In this document: positions 60,111 through 64,000 of the stretch, piece after piece
How positions within the stretch are numbered: position 1 is the first letter of the stretch
How the letters are laid out: each line of letters opens with the position of its first letter
Origin: Microvirga sp.
GTDB taxonomy: Bacteria > Pseudomonadota > Alphaproteobacteria > Rhizobiales > Beijerinckiaceae
Assembly (NCBI GenBank): GCA_031181145.1
Contig: JAPSLB010000003.1
Span: 1-64,000 of the forward strand
Length of the DNA stretch: 64,000 bases
Reading direction: 5' to 3'
The notes under the pieces: model-generated
The model's input: only the letters and a program-made list of their open reading frames with translations
Database searches by the model: none
What the model was told of the DNA's origin: nothing
Program-made: the position numbers and the translations under genes

Positions 60111-61490
60111 ATGGCGTCTACAGTTACGGTTGCACGAACAGGCAATCAGGATATTGATGGAATTCTTTCAGGTTCGGCTTGGAGCGGACTGAACCTTTCT
60201 TACAGTTTCCCGACAAGGGCATCCTATTACGGCGGCGGTTATGGATCGGGAGAACCGCAGGACAATTTCGGAGCGTTGAATCCAAGCCAGGTCCGGGCGG
60301 CACGCGAGGTTTTCGCGATGATCGCTTCGGTCTCCAACCTGAGTTTCACGGAAATTCCCGAGACCTCCACGAGCCACGCGACCCTGCGGCTCGCCAGGTC
60401 AGACACGCCGCCATCGGCGTGGTCCTATTTCCCGGATCCGGCTGCCGAGGGTGGGGACGTGTGGTTCGGCCGCGCCAATGGCTGGTTCGATGCGCCGGTT
60501 CGGGGAGGTTATGGCTATTACGGTTTCATTCACGAGATCCTGCACGCCGTCGGGCTGAAGCATGGGAACGAAACGAGCGGCTATGGAGCTATGACGGCCG
60601 CACGCGACTCCATGGAGTTCTCGGCCATGACCTACAGGTCTTATGTAGGCGCGACCGGACAATATGTGGAGAACGAGACCTGGGGCTATGCCCAGACGCC
60701 CATGATGTACGACATCGCCGCGCTGCAGGAGATCTACGGCGCTAATTTCAGCGCCAACGGCAGCGATACGGTCTATCGCTGGAATCCGGCGACAGGGCAG
60801 GCATTCGTCGATGGCATCGGCCAGGGCGTCCCAGGCGGCAACCGCATCTTCATGACGGTCTGGGACGGAGGCGGAAAGGATACCTACGATTTCTCCAATT
60901 ACACCACCAATCTCAGCGTGGACCTGCGTCCCGGCCAATGGTCTCGCCTCTCTACGTCGCAACTCGCCCAGCTCGGGGAGGGGCACGAGGCGCGCGGCAA
61001 CATTGCCAATGCCTTAACCTACCACGGCAGTGCCCGATCCCTGATCGAGAATGCCGCCGGTGGCAGCGGCAAGGACGTGATCATCGGCAACAGCATCGCG
61101 AACAGTCTCAAAGGGGGAGGGGGCGACGACCGCCTCAATGGGCTCGAAGGCAACGACGTGCTCTTCGGAGGAACGGGCAGGGACGTCTTCGTCCTCAACA
61201 CGAAGCCGAGCCTCGTCTCAAATCTCGATCATATCGCTGATTTCTCCGTCAGGGACGACACGATCTACCTCGAGAATGCCGTGTTCACGAAACTGAGCGC
61301 GGGCAAACTGTCATCCGCGGCGTTCTGGACCGGGGCCAAGGCTCACGATTCCACGGACCGCATCGTTTACGATTCCGCAAAAGGCAACCTCTATTATGAT
61401 GGGGACGGAACCGGGACAGGCGCACCGGTCCAAATCGCCAAGCTCTCGACGGGGCTGAGGATGATGGCCGACGATTTCCACATCGTCTAG
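60111..61490 (+). CDS. Serralysin-type M10 metalloprotease with RTX C-terminus
   Basis: A 459-residue secreted zinc protease. The zinc site HEILHAVGLKH (141-151) is the HExxHxxGxxH serralysin motif, and the Met-turn SAMTYRSY follows at 171-178. The C-terminal half is a calcium-binding RTX parallel beta-roll with GKDVIIGN and GGGGDDRLNGLEGNDVLFGG repeats. It ends MADDFHIV: an acidic residue then hydrophobic residues, the usual type I secretion signal of this family; no N-terminal signal peptide is present. ATG at 60111 has the GAGGGAAAGC ribosome-binding site. No type I secretion genes lie within the window, so export would need a system encoded elsewhere. The leader is AT-rich. Confidence 0.93.
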   Translation: MASTVTVARTGNQDIDGILSGSAWSGLNLSYSFPTRASYYGGGYGSGEPQDNFGALNPSQVRAAREVFAMIASVSNLSFTEIPETSTSHATLRLARSDTPPSAWSYFPDPAAEGGDVWFGRANGWFDAPVRGGYGYYGFIHEILHAVGLKHGNETSGYGAMTAARDSMEFSAMTYRSYVGATGQYVENETWGYAQTPMMYDIAALQEIYGANFSANGSDTVYRWNPATGQAFVDGIGQGVPGGNRIFMTVWDGGGKDTYDFSNYTTNLSVDLRPGQWSRLSTSQLAQLGEGHEARGNIANALTYHGSARSLIENAAGGSGKDVIIGNSIANSLKGGGGDDRLNGLEGNDVLFGGTGRDVFVLNTKPSLVSNLDHIADFSVRDDTIYLENAVFTKLSAGKLSSAAFWTGAKAHDSTDRIVYDSAKGNLYYDGDGTGTGAPVQIAKLSTGLRMMADDFHIV

Positions 61491-61613
61491 ACCTGCTGCC
61501 GGGGCAGGCCATCGTCCCGGCGCTACCTTCCGTCAATTTGACTTCGCGACGGGTTTGGAGGACATCAGCGCCTTTGTGGGGGTAATCCCGCCTTTATCCT
61601 TGTCCGCAAAGGC

Positions 61614-63341
61614 ATGTCACCGATGGACGGTTCCGTCGCTCAGCAGAATCTATCCCTGCGCCGCTTCTCGGCTGCACACCTGGCGAGCTTCATGGAACGC
61701 AGCCATGCCCGGCTCTGCGCCGTCCTGGTGCTGCTGTCGCTGGCCTGCTTCCTGCCGGGTTTCACCACCCTCCAGCCCATGGACCGGGACGAGCCCCGCT
61801 ATGCCCAGGCCTCCAAGCAGATGCTGGAGACGGGCGATTTCGTCGATGTCCGCTTCCAGGACGAGGCGCGCTACAAGAAGCCGGTTGGCATCTACTGGAT
61901 GCAGAGCGCGAGCGTCGCCATCGGCGATGCCCTGGGCGTTCCGGAGGCTCGTACCACGATCGCCCTCTACCGGGTCCCGTCCCTGTTCGGCGCCGTCGCG
62001 ACGGTTCTCCTGACCTATTGGGCGGCCCTGGCCTTCTTTGGCAGGCGGGGGGCCTTCCTGACGGCGGCGCTGATGGCCACCTGCGTGATTCTCATGGTCG
62101 AGGCGAGGCTCGCCAAGACGGATGCGATGCTGGCCGCCTGCTCCGTCGCGGTCATGGGCGGCCTGGCGCGCGCCTATTTGAGCCGAGGGGCCGGGGTTCT
62201 GCCGAGGCGCGCCCTGCTGATCTTCTGGACTGGTTTCGCCCTTGGGATCCTCATCAAAGGACCCCTGGTCCTGATGTTCGCCGGCCTCACGGCCGCCGTT
62301 CTCTCCTACAGAGAGCGCTCGACCCGCTGGCTGCTGACCCTGAGACCCTGGCTGGGCTTGGCGTTCACGCTGGCCGTGGTCCTGCCCTGGTTCGTTGCCA
62401 TCGCCATCAAGAGCGGTGGCGATTTCTATGCGCAGGCCGTGGGCCATGACATGCTGGGCAAGGTCGGCACTGCGCAAAAGTACCACTGGGCCCCGCCCGG
62501 CTTCTATCTGCTGACTTTCTTCGCCACCTTCTGGCCCGGCGCGATCCTGGCGGCCATTGCGGTGCCGTTCGCCTGGATTCACCGCCGCGAGGAGCCGGTG
62601 GCCTTCGCGCTGGCCTGGATCGTCCCCTCCTGGCTGGTCTTCGAGGCCGTTCCGACCAAGCTGCCGCACTACACTCTGCCGCTGCTTCCGGCGGTGGCAA
62701 TCGTCACCGTCATGGCAATCAGCCGTCATTTCGTAGGGCCGCACCGGCCGCTGGCCAAATTGTCCACGGTTCTCATCCCCTTCATTCCCGTGGGGCTGAC
62801 CATCGGCCTGTCGGCGGCGAACTGGTCCTTCGACGGAATGCTGCCGTACCGGGCGCTTCCCGCCATGGTGGCCGCCTCCGCGATCGCGCTCTATGCCTGG
62901 TGGCTCTTCATCAGGAACCGTATGCTGAGCTGCCTCTGGGCAGGGTTTCTGTCCTCCGTGTGCCTCGCCATTGGCGTCTTCGGTTTCGCCCAGCTCGATC
63001 TGCGATCGCTGAAGATCTCGGACAGGCTTGCGGGGGCGGTGCTGGATTTTCCATCCCCTCAGGTGAGCGTCGGCACCCTCGGCTATCGTGAGCCGAGCCT
63101 CGTTTTCCTGACCGGAACCGATCTCGACATGCTCGACAATGCGTCCGAGGCTTCGGCCTTCCTGGAAAAGAGCGGCTGCGCGATGGTTTTCGTGGACAGG
63201 CGCTTCGAGGCCGACTTCCGGGCCGAGAACGAACGGATCGGCCTTGTGCCTGCCCTCTCGACCAGGGTCTCGGGTTTCAATATCAACAGCGGGAAGCGTG
63301 TGGACATCGGCGTCTATTCCGTCGACGCCGGCTGTCCGTGA
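61614..63341 (+). CDS. Glycosyltransferase family 39 (ArnT/PMT-like) membrane protein
   Basis: A 575-residue membrane protein with about 12 helices. The first periplasmic loop has PMDRDEPRYAQASKQMLETGDFVDVRFQDEARYKKPVGIYWMQ (parts), containing the acidic DEPRYA catalytic site and the KKPVGIYWMQ stretch of ArnT-like GT-C enzymes. The second half has PTKLPHYTLPLLPAVAI, also typical. It transfers a sugar from a polyprenyl-phosphate carrier to a lipid or protein outside the cytoplasmic face. The downstream GT2 gene could make the polyprenyl-phosphate sugar donor, as ArnC or Dpm1 do for ArnT and PMT (inference). Confidence 0.9.
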   Translation: MSPMDGSVAQQNLSLRRFSAAHLASFMERSHARLCAVLVLLSLACFLPGFTTLQPMDRDEPRYAQASKQMLETGDFVDVRFQDEARYKKPVGIYWMQSASVAIGDALGVPEARTTIALYRVPSLFGAVATVLLTYWAALAFFGRRGAFLTAALMATCVILMVEARLAKTDAMLAACSVAVMGGLARAYLSRGAGVLPRRALLIFWTGFALGILIKGPLVLMFAGLTAAVLSYRERSTRWLLTLRPWLGLAFTLAVVLPWFVAIAIKSGGDFYAQAVGHDMLGKVGTAQKYHWAPPGFYLLTFFATFWPGAILAAIAVPFAWIHRREEPVAFALAWIVPSWLVFEAVPTKLPHYTLPLLPAVAIVTVMAISRHFVGPHRPLAKLSTVLIPFIPVGLTIGLSAANWSFDGMLPYRALPAMVAASAIALYAWWLFIRNRMLSCLWAGFLSSVCLAIGVFGFAQLDLRSLKISDRLAGAVLDFPSPQVSVGTLGYREPSLVFLTGTDLDMLDNASEASAFLEKSGCAMVFVDRRFEADFRAENERIGLVPALSTRVSGFNINSGKRVDIGVYSVDAGCP

Positions 63342-63381
63342 ATTCTTCTCTCAAGAGGGGGCCCGCAAGAGCCCTTGATCA

Positions 63382-64000
63382 ATGAACGACTTCAACCCGG
63401 CACCACGCCTCAGCGTCGTCGTGCCCGTCAAGAACGAGGCTTTGAACATCCTTCCCCTCGTGGAGGAGATCGAGCGCGCCTGTGCGCCTCTCGCTCCCTT
63501 CGAGGTGATCTACGTGGATGACGGCTCGACGGACGATACCGCCGAACAGGTGAGGGCGGCCCGCGCCACCCGGCCCTGGCTGCGCCTCATCCGTCATGAG
63601 GCGAGTTGCGGGCAGAGCGCGGCGGTCAGGACAGGCGTTCATGCGGCGCGCGGGCCCATCGTCGCCACCCTCGACGGCGACGGGCAGAACGATCCGGCCT
63701 TCATCCCGCAACTCTTCTCGGCCCTGGACGATCCGGCGATCGGCCTCGTCGCGGGGCAGCGGCTCGGACGCAAGGGCACCGCCAAGCGCTGGCAGTCGCG
63801 CATCGCTAACGGCGTGCGCGGACGCGTCCTGAAGGACGGAACCCGCGACACCGGCTGCGGCCTCAAGGCCTTTCGACGCGAGGTCTATCTGCGCCTTCCC
63901 TATTTCGATGCCCTACATCGATTCATGCCGGCCCTGGTCAAGCGCGAGGGTTACCGGATCGCCCATGTGGACGTGGTCGACCGGCCCCGGCATGCAGGCC
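63382..64000 (+). CDS. Glycosyltransferase family 2 (Dpm1/ArnC-like), cut by window end
   Basis: The frame runs from ATG 63382 past the window end; 206 codons are visible. It opens MNDFNPAPRLSVVVPVKNEA with the GT-A nucleotide-sugar fold, then VIYVDDGSTDDT, ASCGQSAAVRTGVHAARG, VATLDGDGQNDPAFIPQL with the DxD metal site, and RDTGCGLKAFRREVY. These match polyprenyl-phosphate glycosyltransferases of the Dpm1/GtrB/ArnC kind. It begins 40 bp after the GT39 gene on the same strand, so the two likely act together. The C-terminal part is unknown, so a membrane-anchored form cannot be excluded. Confidence 0.92.
   Translation, partial: MNDFNPAPRLSVVVPVKNEALNILPLVEEIERACAPLAPFEVIYVDDGSTDDTAEQVRAARATRPWLRLIRHEASCGQSAAVRTGVHAARGPIVATLDGDGQNDPAFIPQLFSALDDPAIGLVAGQRLGRKGTAKRWQSRIANGVRGRVLKDGTRDTGCGLKAFRREVYLRLPYFDALHRFMPALVKREGYRIAHVDVVDRPRHAG

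Noticed and set aside
1-64000. CRISPR array, prophage, insertion sequence or integrative element
   Set aside because: No regularly spaced repeats, transposase, integrase, phage structural gene or tRNA-flanked insertion was seen.

Overview
The window is GC-rich chromosomal DNA from an alphaproteobacterium. Several features point to Hyphomicrobiales, and the mix looks most like Methylobacteriaceae/Microvirga (inference only; no marker gene such as rRNA is present): EcfG-type sigma factor, HWE histidine kinase, DUF1127 protein, a LivM-LivG-LivF fusion, a TctABC system and a BrnA-like orphan antitoxin. No rRNA, tRNA, CRISPR array, phage or insertion sequence was found.

Layout. 1-16.7 kb is a catabolic and uptake region. 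It holds the end of one LivF ATPase and a truncated AraC regulator. A minus-strand operon follows: branched-chain-type ABC transporter (binding protein, LivH, fused LivM-LivG-LivF), a lambda-crystallin-type hydroxyacid dehydrogenase, a beta-keto acid cleavage enzyme and an RraA-like protein. Divergent from it is a GntR regulator with two SDR dehydrogenases, a DUF2938 protein and a TctCBA tripartite tricarboxylate transporter, then a cupin and a third SDR. 16.7-18.9 kb is a decay zone with a frameshifted BrnA-like antitoxin, an intact MliC-like protein and a heavily damaged metallo-beta-lactamase-fold hydrolase.

18.9-30.2 kb carries trkA-trkH (potassium uptake), a hybrid histidine kinase, a ParD-like RHH/PAS/HWE kinase fusion, a GFA protein, a winged-helix/TolB-like/TPR regulator and a DUF1127 protein. 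30.5-36.7 kb is a minus-strand operon that combines a GntR regulator, a beta-hydroxyacid dehydrogenase, a polar-amino-acid-type ABC transporter, an RpiB-like isomerase and a ribokinase-like kinase, with a clear TGGT-N3-ACCA operator. 37-44 kb has membrane proteins (DUF2243, DUF421, DUF2254), a LysM protein and a BCCT transporter broken by two indels. 44.4-49.2 kb is an Fe3+/phosphonate-type ABC transporter split over both strands plus a PP2C-like phosphatase. 49.5-55.8 kb is tamA-tamB. 56-64 kb carries a receiver protein, a YidB-like protein, an EcfG-type sigma factor with an apparent built-in NepR-like segment, an RtcB-like ligase, a serralysin-type protease, and two glycosyltransferases, the last cut by the window end.

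The most notable items are the NepR-EcfG fusion, the RHH-PAS-HWE kinase, the three-domain Liv fusion, the substrate-unassigned sugar-enzyme/amino-acid-transporter operon, and reconstructable frameshift histories in the BCCT, BrnA-like and MBL-fold pseudogenes.
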